A stretch of DNA of 64,000 bases, from NCBI GenBank assembly GCA_028281025.1, contig JANQKR010000049.1:62001-126000 (forward strand), given 5' to 3'. Below are positions 40,729-52,200 of this stretch, piece by piece (the first letter of the stretch is position 1; each line of letters opens with the position of its first letter). Below the pieces are notes generated by a model, which was given only the letters and a program-made list of their open reading frames with translations, did not search any database and was not told where the DNA came from. Both the position numbers and the translations under genes were made by a program. The stretch comes from Croceivirga sp. GTDB taxonomy: Bacteria; Bacteroidota; Bacteroidia; Flavobacteriales; Flavobacteriaceae.

Positions 40729-43700
40729 ATGAAAATAATAACTCAATGTAGAGGGCAACTCCCTTTGCAGAAGCTGAAGTTTGACCTAAAGATGAAACTT
40801 TCCGCCATGTTTATAGCCATTGTCCTTTTTCAGGTCAATGCGAACGAAAGCTACTCCCAAGGTGCCAAAATAACCATGGATTTGGAAGGTGCCACGGTCG
40901 GGGAGGCCATGGAAAAGATTGAAGACATTACAGACTTTCGTTTTCTTTATAGCCGTCCCGAGATCGACTTAGATCGCAAAGTGACCCTAAAGGCGCAAAA
41001 GAAATCCATCCAATACATTTTGCGCAGCTTGTTCAGAAGCACGGGCACCACCTTTGCCATCAATGCCAACCAGATTGTGCTAAGAACAAAGAGCGGTAAA
41101 AAACTGGCCATTGCTGCGGAAATGCCCCCACCCGCCCCAGACATCGTTCAACGTACCATAACGGGTACGGTCACCGATGAAAATGGCGCCCCTTTGCCCG
41201 GTGCCAGTATTGTGGAGAAGGGAACTTCCAATGGGACACAGACTGATTTTGATGGGAATTTTTCCATAGATGTCACGGATGATAATGCGGTTTTGGTCAT
41301 TTCCTATATCGGTTTTGCCACCAAGGAAATAGCTGTCAACAACCAAAGCAATATTGGCGTAACCTTACAGGCAGATACGGCCGGTCTTGACGAAGTTGTG
41401 GTTATCGGTTATGGCTCGGTGAAAAGAAGGGACCTTACCGGATCGGTGGCCTCAGTGCAGGCAGAGGAAATTGTCAAAGTGCCCACGGCCAGGATTGATG
41501 ATGCCCTGCGGGGCCGGGTGGCAGGTTTGCAAATTGTTTCTTCAGGAGGAAACCCAGGGGCAAACAATACCATACGAATCAGAGGAAGCAATTCACTGGC
41601 GGCCAACAATGAGCCCTTGGTGGTCATTGATGGTTTTATAGGCGGGGGCGACATCAACAGTATCAATACCAACGATATCCAATCGGTTGATGTGCTCAAA
41701 GATGCTTCTGCGCTGGCCATATATGGTGCCAGGGGTGCCAATGGTGTCATTGTCATCACCACAAAGAGGGGAAGGGTCAATCAGGAGCCCCAGATCACCT
41801 ATTCAAGTTATGTGAGTTCAGAACAGATTGCCGACCAAATAGATCCCTTAAGTAGGGAAGAGTACATAGCCGTTCAAGATATCGCCAATCCCGGGCGTAA
41901 TTACGGTGATGCAAACACTGATTGGGCCGATTTGATTCTTAAAAACGGCTTTACCACAGAAAATACGGTAAGTGTTGCTGGAGGAAGTGAAAAAACACAG
42001 TATTACCTATCGGCCAATTATTTTAGGAGAGAAGGCAATGTAGTCAATGATCTGTTCAAAAGGTATCAAGTTCGGTTGAATCTGGATACCAAAATTGGCA
42101 ATCACATTAAGATAGGAACGACTACCTCCTTGAGCCGTATTGAAAGCGATGGTGCGGGTATAGGAACAGGTGACGTATTCTATGATCCAACCATTCCCGT
42201 TCGAGATGAAAACGGCGATTTTTTCATCCAAGACTTTACCAATTCAAATCCGGACAATCCCGTTAGCCGCACTTCTCAGCTTATAAGGGACAATAGGACC
42301 AATAGGGTTTTGACCAATCTGTTTGCTGAAATCGATTTGTTCGATGGTCTTTCTTTTAAGGCTAGTGCTGCTGTCGATGCAACCTTTTTCAAAGAGATTG
42401 AATTTACACCAAGTACCCTAGGTTCCCAAATCTTGCTCAACAGAACCGGTGAGGCCAATTTACGGTCAGACGAAACATTTAACTTTTTAACGGAATACAC
42501 CCTTAACTACAACAAAACCTTTGGGGACCACAGTATCAATGCGGTTTTGGGGTACACCCAGCAGACCAATGAATACGAGCGTCTAGACGCTGATGGAAGA
42601 AACTTTGTTAGCGATATTTTTACCTACAACGATCTTGGTGGTGCCCAAAATCAACCTGTTCTCGATGATGAGGGAAACCTGCAATCGATTATTGATAACA
42701 GTATTGTAGATTCAGCGGGCAACGATTGGGCCATTGAGTCCTTTCTGGCCAGGGCAAACTATACCTATAAGAACAAGTATTTGTTTACGTTTTCCGGAAG
42801 ATACGATGGATCGTCACGATTTGCGGCCAACAACAAACGGGCCTTTTTTCCATCGGGAGCCTTTTCCTGGAGGGTTTCCGAAGAACCGTTTATGAAAGAT
42901 TCCCCCATTAAAAATCTAAAATTCAGGGCTTCTTATGGCTCCATTGGTAACCAGGCGATTGGTCTATTCCAGTCTTTGGCACGTTTGGGCACCTCGAATT
43001 CCATTGGGGTACTAGGTTTGAATAGGGATTTCGGTTATATATTTGATGGGGCAGTTCAGACAGGGTTTGGGCCTACTTCCATTGACAATCCTGATTTGAC
43101 TTGGGAAACAACCACCTCCTTGGATTTGGGGGTTGATTTTGGACTGTTCAACAACGCTTTGAACGTCACCTTTGATTATTATAATAAAAAGACGACAGAT
43201 TTGCTGGTAGTCGTTCCTATTGCTGATTTTACAGGATTTACAAGTACGTTAAGAAATTTTGGGAGTATCCGCAACACCGGATTTGAACTGGTATTGAACT
43301 CCTTGAATGTAAATACGGAGAATTTTACATGGGAAACTACCCTTAACATTTCCCGAAATAGAAATGAGGTGTTGACACTTGCAAATCCAGAAGGTGAAAT
43401 ACCAGTGCTTCAAGGCTATAATGGGCTTGGCCAGCAGACATTTGGTCTGCTTCGGGTAGGAGAACCCATAGGGGTATTTTATGGTCTTACCAGGGATGGG
43501 ATCTGGAATGATCAAGCAGAAATCGATGCTGCACCCAACGAACTTGGTACGAACACAGGGGCCCAACCCGGTTTTAAACGCTATGTTGATGTCAATGAAG
43601 ATGGCTTTATAGATGATGAAGACAGGGACATTATTGGGGATCCCAATCCAGATTTTTTTGGGGGAATCGATAACACCTTTACCTACAAAGATTTTGACCT

Positions 43701-44124
43701 GTCCGTATTTTTTCAATTCTCAGTAGGAAACGATATCAACAACTACGGGGCGAATAGTAGTTTAGATAGGAGAGAACTGGTTTTGGACGCTTGGAGTGAG
43801 ACAAATACCACCAGTAATTCCCCTTCCATAAGGGATTTACAGAACACTAGTTTTTTTCCTGATGATACTTGGATTGAAGATGGGTCTTTCCTAAGGTTGA
43901 GAACCTTGTCATTAGGGTATAACCTGCCAGTGGAAACCATAAATTTTGTAAGAAATGCGAGGATATACGCCACGGCTACCAATTTGTTTACCATCACAGG
44001 CTATTCGGGCATAAACCCGGATGTGAGCTCAGATGGGGCGGATAGCAATTTGGCCAGGGGATTTGATAGAAATGACTTCCCATTCATAAGAACATTCACG
44101 CTCGGTATAAATGTTAACTTTTAA
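40729..44124 (+). CDS. SusC/RagA-type TonB-linked outer-membrane receptor with STN domain
   Basis: 1131 residues. Signal peptide ending near SYSQ, an STN signalling domain (about 50-118), a CarboxypepD_reg domain (about 140-215, GTVTDENGAPLPGASI), a plug beginning after VVVIGYGSVKRRDLTGSV, and a full 22-strand-type barrel ending NVNF. Imports oligosaccharides with the SusD encoded next. The STN domain contacts FecR and so links uptake to the ECF sigma factor. The susD start at 44135 is 10 bases beyond the stop. Confidence 0.95.
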   Translation: MKIITQCRGQLPLQKLKFDLKMKLSAMFIAIVLFQVNANESYSQGAKITMDLEGATVGEAMEKIEDITDFRFLYSRPEIDLDRKVTLKAQKKSIQYILRSLFRSTGTTFAINANQIVLRTKSGKKLAIAAEMPPPAPDIVQRTITGTVTDENGAPLPGASIVEKGTSNGTQTDFDGNFSIDVTDDNAVLVISYIGFATKEIAVNNQSNIGVTLQADTAGLDEVVVIGYGSVKRRDLTGSVASVQAEEIVKVPTARIDDALRGRVAGLQIVSSGGNPGANNTIRIRGSNSLAANNEPLVVIDGFIGGGDINSINTNDIQSVDVLKDASALAIYGARGANGVIVITTKRGRVNQEPQITYSSYVSSEQIADQIDPLSREEYIAVQDIANPGRNYGDANTDWADLILKNGFTTENTVSVAGGSEKTQYYLSANYFRREGNVVNDLFKRYQVRLNLDTKIGNHIKIGTTTSLSRIESDGAGIGTGDVFYDPTIPVRDENGDFFIQDFTNSNPDNPVSRTSQLIRDNRTNRVLTNLFAEIDLFDGLSFKASAAVDATFFKEIEFTPSTLGSQILLNRTGEANLRSDETFNFLTEYTLNYNKTFGDHSINAVLGYTQQTNEYERLDADGRNFVSDIFTYNDLGGAQNQPVLDDEGNLQSIIDNSIVDSAGNDWAIESFLARANYTYKNKYLFTFSGRYDGSSRFAANNKRAFFPSGAFSWRVSEEPFMKDSPIKNLKFRASYGSIGNQAIGLFQSLARLGTSNSIGVLGLNRDFGYIFDGAVQTGFGPTSIDNPDLTWETTTSLDLGVDFGLFNNALNVTFDYYNKKTTDLLVVVPIADFTGFTSTLRNFGSIRNTGFELVLNSLNVNTENFTWETTLNISRNRNEVLTLANPEGEIPVLQGYNGLGQQTFGLLRVGEPIGVFYGLTRDGIWNDQAEIDAAPNELGTNTGAQPGFKRYVDVNEDGFIDDEDRDIIGDPNPDFFGGIDNTFTYKDFDLSVFFQFSVGNDINNYGANSSLDRRELVLDAWSETNTTSNSPSIRDLQNTSFFPDDTWIEDGSFLRLRTLSLGYNLPVETINFVRNARIYATATNLFTITGYSGINPDVSSDGADSNLARGFDRNDFPFIRTFTLGINVNF

Positions 44125-44134
44125 AAAAAAGACT

Positions 44135-45622
44135 ATGAAAAACACATTTTTAAAACGTAGTGCACTATTTGGATTCTTATCTCTATTACTGGCATCTTGC
44201 ACGGATTTAGATGAGATTCCAAGGGATGAGTTCACTCCATCCAATTTTTTTCTAACCGAAGCTGATGCAGAAGCTGCTGTAACTTCTGCATATGCAGGGG
44301 TGGCAGCAGATGAGGTGTGGAATTTTGGAATAGGTTGGGGAGGAACGGATATTTGCTTTTACCGTTGGCAAGATCCGTTTTCAAGTTATGTAGGATTGAA
44401 TGCCGATTTTACCATTACATCATTAATTTATACAGATTTATATTCTGGGGTAGGTAGGGCCAATACTGCGATTATTGGAATTACTGGAATGGAGAATATT
44501 GATGAGTCCTTGAGGGTACAGTTATTGGCCGAGGCTAAGTTTTTAAGGGCCTATTTTTACTATAATTTGACCAACTTATTTGGTGACCTGCCACTTCTTA
44601 CAGAGCCCGTAACAAGTTTTGAAGAAACTGAAGCGTTGGCCGTACGTACCCCTGTAGCCGATATTTACAATGAATTGATTATTCCTGATTTACAACAGGC
44701 TGTAGCCGATTTGCCCACTCTGGAACGTAGACAGGGAACGGTTACTACCTACGCGGCATCTTTGTTGTTGGCCAAAGCTTATATGTATAGGGGAGACTAT
44801 CAAAATGCCAATACGGCACTTGATGGTGTAATAGGGCAAGCGAATTTAGGATTGGCCGCAGATTATTTTGACTTATTTAGAGTAGGCAATGAATTTCAAT
44901 CGGTACCCGGCTTGGATGGTGGTATGGTACGAGAAGATATTTTTGATGCCCAGTTTTCCCAAGACTTCAATGGTAATGCCATGGTACATTGGATGGGTTC
45001 GGAATCCTTTAATCCTCTTAGTAATGGCGGTGCTGGTTGGAGCAACATCTTGCCTACGGTCGATTATGTAAATATGTTCGACCAAACCAACGATGTAAGG
45101 TTTCAACAAATCTATACGGACGCATTTGGAGACCGGGATCTAAGGGACGAAGATTTGACCAATGAATGGTTGTACAATGTGCGAAAATATATGGATGATT
45201 CCGGTGCCGCGCCTAACAATGAAGGCGGTATGAACATTCATATATTAAGGTATGCCGATGCTCTTCTTCTAAAAGCGGAAGCGGTGAATGAACTCAATGG
45301 GCCTGATGCTGCCTATCAATATATCAACCCTGTAAGACGAAGGGCGGGGATAAGTGAATTAAGTGGCTTATCCAAAGACCAGCTATTGGATTCCATTAAA
45401 GTAGAAAGAGCTAGGGAATTGGGCTTTGAAGATAATAGGCGGTTCGATCTTCTACGATGGGGAGACTTAGTTACTGCAGTAAGGGGCTTATCTGAAGATA
45501 GAACAGATGGTCCTGCGAATATACAAGAGCATAATGTATTGATGCCCATACCACAGTCTGAAATAGATGCTACCAATGGAAAATTGGGACAAAACCCGGG
45601 TTATGCCGCAGGAGGTAATTAA
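44135..45622 (+). CDS. SusD/RagB-type surface glycan-binding lipoprotein
   Basis: 495 residues from ATG 44135; the earlier ATG at 44111 overlaps the susC end and would add eight residues. Lipobox LASC, then TDLDEIPRDEFTPSNFF, as usual for SusD. Helical TPR-like core and the C-terminal segment (RRAGI, RARELGFEDNRRFDLLRWG) are typical. It caps SusC and captures glycan at the cell surface. A terminator-like structure follows. Confidence 0.95.
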   Translation: MKNTFLKRSALFGFLSLLLASCTDLDEIPRDEFTPSNFFLTEADAEAAVTSAYAGVAADEVWNFGIGWGGTDICFYRWQDPFSSYVGLNADFTITSLIYTDLYSGVGRANTAIIGITGMENIDESLRVQLLAEAKFLRAYFYYNLTNLFGDLPLLTEPVTSFEETEALAVRTPVADIYNELIIPDLQQAVADLPTLERRQGTVTTYAASLLLAKAYMYRGDYQNANTALDGVIGQANLGLAADYFDLFRVGNEFQSVPGLDGGMVREDIFDAQFSQDFNGNAMVHWMGSESFNPLSNGGAGWSNILPTVDYVNMFDQTNDVRFQQIYTDAFGDRDLRDEDLTNEWLYNVRKYMDDSGAAPNNEGGMNIHILRYADALLLKAEAVNELNGPDAAYQYINPVRRRAGISELSGLSKDQLLDSIKVERARELGFEDNRRFDLLRWGDLVTAVRGLSEDRTDGPANIQEHNVLMPIPQSEIDATNGKLGQNPGYAAGGN

Positions 45623-45670
45623 AGATGTTCCTTGGCAGGAATATTTGAGTTAGTTAGTTTTTTCTAGAGT

Positions 45671-45707
45671 AAGCCAAGGGACACTTTCCAATAGTTCCTT
45701 GGCTTTT
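45671..45707 (+). terminator. Terminator-like hairpin after susD, with a competing upstream repeat
   Basis: A 12-bp stem (AAGCCAAGGGAC at 45671-45682 with GTTCCTTGGCTT at 45694-45705, one G-T pair) and an 11-base loop end in TTTT. A second copy of GTTCCTTGGC at 45627-45636 can pair with the same middle arm and so compete with the terminator stem. Confidence 0.65.
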
Positions 45708-45818
45708 GAAATAGCAGTGCTGTTGGGCCAATTTATATGTATGACTTTTTATGCAGTTGGAATCGAGTCAAAGAGGAACCCTACGGACCTTTTTTGCAAA
45801 AATTAAATTCTAAAGGGT

Positions 45819-48800
45819 ATGCAGGGTAGGAATAATCATTTTTTTCACTCCATTGTTTTTGGAGTATTACTCATTTCCGCTTGTTCCGAGCGAAAGGCGC
45901 CTGAATCTATAGCCGAAAAGAAGAATCATAAAATGTTTGAAATTCTATCACCGAAGGAATCAGGGATAAACTTTGCCAATAAGTTGCCCGAATCCACACG
46001 GATGAACGGCCTGTTTTATGAATACTACTACAATGGCAGTGGTGTGGCCACGGGCGATTTTGACAATGATGGGCTCGTGGACATCTACTTTGTGTCCACC
46101 TTGGACAAAAATAAACTTTACCTTAATACGGGCGACCTCAACTTTAAGGACAGCGGGCCCCAAACAAGCGTAGGAGGCAAAGCACTTTTTCAAACCGGGG
46201 TGACCACCGTGGACATCAATAATGATGGCTGGTTGGATATTTACGTATGTGCTTCCGGAAAGTTTGAAGACCCCAATAAAAGAAAAAACGAGTTGTACGT
46301 CAATCAAGGGCTGAACGAAAACAATGAGGTGTTTTTTGAAGAAAAAGCTGCGGATTATGGGTTGGACCTTCCCAACTTCTCCACCCAGGCCGCTTTTTTT
46401 GACTATGACCGTGATGGCGACTTGGATATGTTCCTTATCAACCATGATGTGAATGTGTACCAAAACGAATTGTTGGAAGTGTATGCCAATAGCACCTCCA
46501 ACTTGAGTGGGGATGCCTTGTTCAAAAATGAAAACGGTTTTTTTGTGGATGTTACCACCGATGCAGGTATTGTGAACAATCGATTGAGTTTTGGGTTGGG
46601 CCTGGCCACGGGAGATGTGAACAACGATGGATGGCCCGACGTTTACGTAAGTCACGATTTTTCTGGAAGGGACCATCTCTACCTAAATGCCAAAGATGGC
46701 ACATTTAAAGAAACCACCCTGGCATCGTTGAACCATATTTCCAACTTCTCCATGGGCAACGACATGGCTGATTTTAACAATGATGGCTGGTTGGACGTTG
46801 TGACCTTGGATATGATGTCCGAGGACAATTATGGAATAAAGACCAGCATGAGCAGTATGAACCCCGAACAGTTTTATAAGGTAGTGGGCGCGGACCAGCA
46901 TTATCAATATATGTTCAATGCACTCCAAATGAACAATGGGGTGACCGATACAAACCAACCGCCCCAATTTTCGGATATCGCCCAAATGGCGGGAATTTCC
47001 AGTACCGATTGGAGTTGGGCACCCTTGATGTTCGATATGGATTTGGATGGTCTTAAAGACATGTTTGTCTCCAATGGGATAAAAAGGGATTTTAGAAATA
47101 ATGACTTTGTCAATTTCCATAAAGAGTTAAGGGCACAACTATCGCAGCAAAAAACACTGGACGAAAGGGCTTATGTGGCCACGGTCATGGCCAGGATTCC
47201 CACCAGGAACAAACCCAACTATTTTTATAGGAACAAGGGTGACCTGACCTTTGAAAACAAAAATGAGGTTTGGGCCGATGGCAATCCTACAAGTTCAAAC
47301 GGGGCCGCCATAGCAGATTTTGACAATGATGGCGATATGGATTTGGTGGTCAACAATACGGACAGTCTCTCCTATATACAAAAGAATTTGGCCCGTGAAT
47401 TTGAACAGGGCAATTACCTTAAGGTCGCCTTCAAGGGGAGTTCAAAAAACAGTTTGGGGATTGGTGCCAAAGTTATGGTCACCACGCCCAACGAAAACCA
47501 AATGCATGAACATTACGTAACCAGGGGCTTTCAATCGGCCGTTGCTCCAGGCCTGCATTTTGGTTTGGATAATGAAAAAACTGTTGAAAAACTAAAGGTG
47601 ATTTGGCCCGACGGCAAAGTACAGCTCCTCAAAAAAATAAAGACCAACCAAACCCTTACGATGGATTATCGGGATGCAGTTGCTGTTACTGCCAAAACGG
47701 ATGAAGGTGACGAAAACAAAAGATGGTTCAAAACTATGGATGTTGGGACCGCCATAGCCTATAAGCATATGGAGAACGAGTTTGACGACTTTGAAAGGGA
47801 AAGCCTGTTGCCGCATAGAATGTCGCAATTCGGTCCCGCTTTGGCCACAGCCGATGTCAATGGTGACGGTCTGGACGATATCTATGTAGGGGGAAGTGCC
47901 GGGAATAAGGGCCATTTGTTTTTGCAAAATAGCGATGGCAGCTTCGTCTCCGTTCAAGAAAAGCTGTTTAAAGCGGAAAAAAAATACGAAGATGTTGGGG
48001 CCACCTTTTTTGATGCCGACAACGATGGCGATTTGGATCTATATGTGGTCAGTGGCGGCAATGAAGCCGAGGCCCAATCCAACAAATATGAAGACCGATT
48101 TTACGAGAATAAAAATGGCACTTTTGGGAGAACTACAGGAGTTTTGCCAAAATTATATGAAAGTGGCTCATGTGTAAGGCCCCATGATTATGACGGCGAT
48201 GGCGATATGGACCTCTTTGTTGGCGGCAGGCAAGTCCCGGGAAAATACCCCATTTCCCCGAACAGCTACCTATTACAAAATAGCTATAGCGAAACAGCAG
48301 ACCTGTCCTTTACCGATGTTACTCCCCAAGTGGCACCGGCCATGGAGAAAATGGGCATGGTCACCGATGCCGTATGGGTCGATATTGATAATGACGGGTT
48401 AACGGATCTTGCCGTAACCGGGGAGTGGATGCCCATTACCATACTGAAGAACACGGGCACCTTATTTGAGGATAAAACCCAGGAATACGGCTTGTCGGAA
48501 GATACAGGATGGTGGTTCAGTGTAGCGGCGGCCGATTTTGACAACGATGGTGATATGGATTTGATGGGAGGAAATCTGGGACTTAATTATAAATACAAGG
48601 CCAGCAAGGAAGAACCTTTTGAAATCTATGCCACCGATTTTGACGATAGTGGGGATTTGGATATTGTTTTGGGCTATTACAACGGCGGGGATTTGTTCCC
48701 GCTGCGTGGCAGGGAATGTTCCTCCAACCAAATGCCGTTTATCAAAGAAAAGTTTCCCTCATACGATGCCTTCGGAAAAGCGACCTTAATCGATGTTTAT

Positions 48801-49211
48801 GGAGGTGAAAAGTTGGAGGGGGCAACACATTATGCAGCCAAAAACTTCGCCAGCAGCTATTTTGAAAACAAAGAAGGGAAGCGTTTTGAAGTAGTAAAAT
48901 TGCCGATGGAAGTGCAATTGTCGTCGGTCAACGTCATCCTGCCCCAAGACTTTGATCAAGATGGGAACATGGATGTTGTTGTCGCGGGCAACCTATACGG
49001 TTCCGAAGTGGAAACCCCTAGGAATGATGCCGGTTTTGGCCTATTCCTAAAAGGGGATGGCATAGGCGGGTTTGTCCCAATACCGGCACACCAGAGTGGC
49101 ATAAGCATCAGTGGTGAGGTACGGCAAACGGCGGCATTGCGGGTATCAGGACAGAAAATGTATGTCATGGCCATCAATCAAGGGCCGCTTGTCGCAATCA
49201 AAAAAATGTAA
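45819..49211 (+). CDS. CRTAC1-like FG-GAP/UnbV lipoprotein
   Basis: 1130 residues, lipobox LLISAC near residue 22. Two blocks of VCBS/FG-GAP Ca-binding loops (DFDNDGLVDIYF, DYDRDGDLDMF, DFNNDGWLDVV and many more) flank an ASPIC/UnbV domain at about residues 525-605. Large CRTAC1 lipoproteins of this size are often found just after SusCD in Bacteroidota; their role is unknown but surface adhesion or substrate binding is likely. No T9SS domain. The next gene follows, encoding CRTAC1 fused to haloperoxidase. Confidence 0.85.
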   Translation: MQGRNNHFFHSIVFGVLLISACSERKAPESIAEKKNHKMFEILSPKESGINFANKLPESTRMNGLFYEYYYNGSGVATGDFDNDGLVDIYFVSTLDKNKLYLNTGDLNFKDSGPQTSVGGKALFQTGVTTVDINNDGWLDIYVCASGKFEDPNKRKNELYVNQGLNENNEVFFEEKAADYGLDLPNFSTQAAFFDYDRDGDLDMFLINHDVNVYQNELLEVYANSTSNLSGDALFKNENGFFVDVTTDAGIVNNRLSFGLGLATGDVNNDGWPDVYVSHDFSGRDHLYLNAKDGTFKETTLASLNHISNFSMGNDMADFNNDGWLDVVTLDMMSEDNYGIKTSMSSMNPEQFYKVVGADQHYQYMFNALQMNNGVTDTNQPPQFSDIAQMAGISSTDWSWAPLMFDMDLDGLKDMFVSNGIKRDFRNNDFVNFHKELRAQLSQQKTLDERAYVATVMARIPTRNKPNYFYRNKGDLTFENKNEVWADGNPTSSNGAAIADFDNDGDMDLVVNNTDSLSYIQKNLAREFEQGNYLKVAFKGSSKNSLGIGAKVMVTTPNENQMHEHYVTRGFQSAVAPGLHFGLDNEKTVEKLKVIWPDGKVQLLKKIKTNQTLTMDYRDAVAVTAKTDEGDENKRWFKTMDVGTAIAYKHMENEFDDFERESLLPHRMSQFGPALATADVNGDGLDDIYVGGSAGNKGHLFLQNSDGSFVSVQEKLFKAEKKYEDVGATFFDADNDGDLDLYVVSGGNEAEAQSNKYEDRFYENKNGTFGRTTGVLPKLYESGSCVRPHDYDGDGDMDLFVGGRQVPGKYPISPNSYLLQNSYSETADLSFTDVTPQVAPAMEKMGMVTDAVWVDIDNDGLTDLAVTGEWMPITILKNTGTLFEDKTQEYGLSEDTGWWFSVAAADFDNDGDMDLMGGNLGLNYKYKASKEEPFEIYATDFDDSGDLDIVLGYYNGGDLFPLRGRECSSNQMPFIKEKFPSYDAFGKATLIDVYGGEKLEGATHYAAKNFASSYFENKEGKRFEVVKLPMEVQLSSVNVILPQDFDQDGNMDVVVAGNLYGSEVETPRNDAGFGLFLKGDGIGGFVPIPAHQSGISISGEVRQTAALRVSGQKMYVMAINQGPLVAIKKM

Positions 49212-49257
49212 CTATGAATTGATCTCCAATATTCGAGATTGGATAATTGCTTATGAA

Positions 49258-52200
49258 TTGAAAAATTACACTAACATACCAATTTGTACGGCCATCGGTA
49301 TTCTTATGTTTTCCATATCCACCAGTCATGGCCAGGAATTCCAGGAAATTTCGGCAAATGTAAATATTCACCAATCCAGTGAACTTAGCAGCAGTGCGGT
49401 TGCCGATTATGACAAAGATGGGGATTTGGACATCTTTATGGTGGCCTTAAACTCCTTCGATGAAAACAATCCCAATACCTGGAGCCGCCTGCTAAAGAAC
49501 AATGGGGATGCCGGTTATGAAGATGTTACCCTAGCCGCCGGTTTTGGCCAGCAATACGCCCGGACAGGTACGGCCAGCGAAATGTGGGACAAGATGGGGG
49601 CCAGTTGGGGCGATTATGACAATGATGGATACCCCGACCTCCTATTGACCCACTTTAGGAAAGTGGAACTGTACCACAACCAAGGCGATGGTACCTTTAT
49701 CGATGTGACCGAAGACTCTGGGATAGAAGACTGTTACGAATGCCACGGCAGTAGTGCTTTATGGTGGGATTACGACAACGATGGCGATTTGGACCTTTAC
49801 ATTAGTGACTGGTCGCTGGCCAACCGCCTGTTCCGCAATGATGGAAACAATTCCTTTACCAATGTAAGCTCGGAAACCGGTTTGGGTGATGAAGGGCAAA
49901 CATGGGCAAGTGTGCCCATAGATGTCAACAAAGATGGCTGGCTGGACTTATATGTTGTCAATGATTTTAGGGTGGCCAACCGTCTTTATGTCAGTGTTGA
50001 AGGCGAGTTTTTTATTGAATCTACCAAGGAATATGGTTTGGAGGACTACGGTGATGGCATGGGCATAACCATCGGAGATTACAACAACGATGGCCGGTTC
50101 GACATCTATTTGACCAATATCTTTAGGAACAAATACAACCCTTTTTTCGTGGGAACGCCTTCAGGGATGTTCAACGAACGCGCGAAAGAATTGGGGGTGG
50201 ACAATGCCGATTGGGCCTGGGGCACACATTTTTTTGATTATGACCATGATGGCGATGAAGATTTATATGTAGTCAACGGTTTTGGGGCCGACCAAAATAC
50301 CAACAGGCTGTTCAAGAATATGTTCGCTGAGGGCATCAATGGATTCAATGATTTATCCGAAACTTCAGGCTTGAACAGCATCGCCAGTGCCGTAGGGATG
50401 GAGGTGTTTGACCATGACAATGACGGGGATCTGGACATTTTGGTCTCCAACACCCATACGGTGGCAGATTTTTACGAAAATGAAGTCATTTCCGAGGATA
50501 AAACCGTGGCGCCAGGTTGGTTAAAGGTAGCCTTGGAAGGCGTAATCTCCAACAAAGATGCCATAGGCACCACCTTGGAAATTACGGTTTCAGGAAGAAA
50601 ATTGCACCGATACCATCATGGGGCGGCCATAATGGCACAAAGCCTTAAACCCGTGCATTTTGGGTTTGAACAAGTAGAAAAAATTGACCGCCTGCTGGTC
50701 AAATGGCCAAGTGGAATCATCAATGCTTTTTTTGACATCCCGGCAAATCAAACCATAACTATTGTTGAAGACGAAGACAGTTCATTACCCCCTGATGACA
50801 TCCCTACCGAAGCCGTTTCCCATTCCGTGGCCAGAAAGTGGAACGAGCTTTTGTTGGAATCCATACGAAATGACTTTGCCAGGCCAACCGTGCACGCCCG
50901 TAACCTGTTTCATACCTCCATGGCCATGTACGATGCCTGGGCCACCTTTAATGCCGAGGCTCAGACCATTTTCTTGGGAAAGACTTTTGGGAATTATACC
51001 AGCACGTTCAATGGTGCACCAAATGTTGAAGATATACAGGCGGCCCAAGAGGAGGCCATTAGTTTTGCCGCTTTTCGAATATTGAGCCATCGTTTTAATA
51101 ATTCTCCGGGAGGTACCATGATGCTAAACCGTTATGTGAAACTCATGGAAGATTTGGGGTACGATACCAATATCACTTCCGTGGATTATACCGCTGATGG
51201 GGCAGCGGCTTTGGGAAATTCCATCGCCCAACAGCTTATTGAATTCGGCCTGCAAGATGGTTCCAATGAGCAGAACGATTATGCCAACATCCATTATTTG
51301 CCCAGCAATGAGCCTTTAATTGTCGATGGGCCGGGTAATCCCACGTTGACGGAACCCAATTTATGGCAACCGTTGACCTTGAGCACCTTTATTGACCAAA
51401 GTGGCAATGTGCTGGAGCAATCCACTCCAGATTTTCTGAGCCCTGAATGGGGACAGGTGGTTCCTTTTGCCCTTAGTGACGAAAACCTTGAAACACACAC
51501 TAAGAACGGTTTTAACTATAAGGTGTACTACGATCCGGGAGCCCCCGTAAAAATCCTTTCGGACGGCACATTGGGGCTGGACGATCCCTATAAATGGGGC
51601 TTTGCCCTGGTGGCGGTATGGTCGGCACATCTGGATCCCAGGGATGGGGTAATGATGGACATATCCCCGGCTTCTTTGGGAAATACGGCCTTAAGGGACT
51701 TTCCCAAAACTTTTGAGGAATACAAATCGTACTATAAATTTTTTGAGGGGGGCGATTTGGGAACAGGCCATGACGTCAACCCCATTACAGGTCAACCCTA
51801 TGCGCCACAAATTGTGCCCAAGGGAGATTATGCCCGTGTTTTGGCCGAGTTTTGGGCCGATGGTCCCGATTCCGAAACCCCACCGGGACATTGGTATACC
51901 ATACTAAATTATGTGAGCGACCATCCATTGACCGAAAAGCGGTTTATGGGGAAAGGGGAAGTTTTGGACGATTTGGAATGGGATGTCAAATCCTACCTTA
52001 CCCTTGGCGGTGCCATGCACGATGTAGCCATATCGGCCTGGGGCATAAAAGGCTATTATGACTATATACGCCCCATTTCCGCCATTCGCTACATGGCCTC
52101 GAAAGGACAAAGTACCGATAGGGGCCTGCCCAGCTACCATCCAGAGGGCATTCCTTTGATTCCCGGTTACATTGAGGTAATTGAAGCTGGGGATCCGCTT

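Noticed and set aside
46000-49100. Long minus-strand open frames opposite the CRTAC1 genes and the glycosidases
   Set aside because: They mirror the codon periodicity of the plus-strand genes, have no signal peptides or domains, and lie wholly inside confident genes.
49111-49257. ATG at 49111 as the start of the CRTAC1-haloperoxidase fusion gene
   Set aside because: It lies inside the previous gene and encodes basic, Cys-containing residues unlike a signal peptide; the TTG at 49258 gives a proper one.
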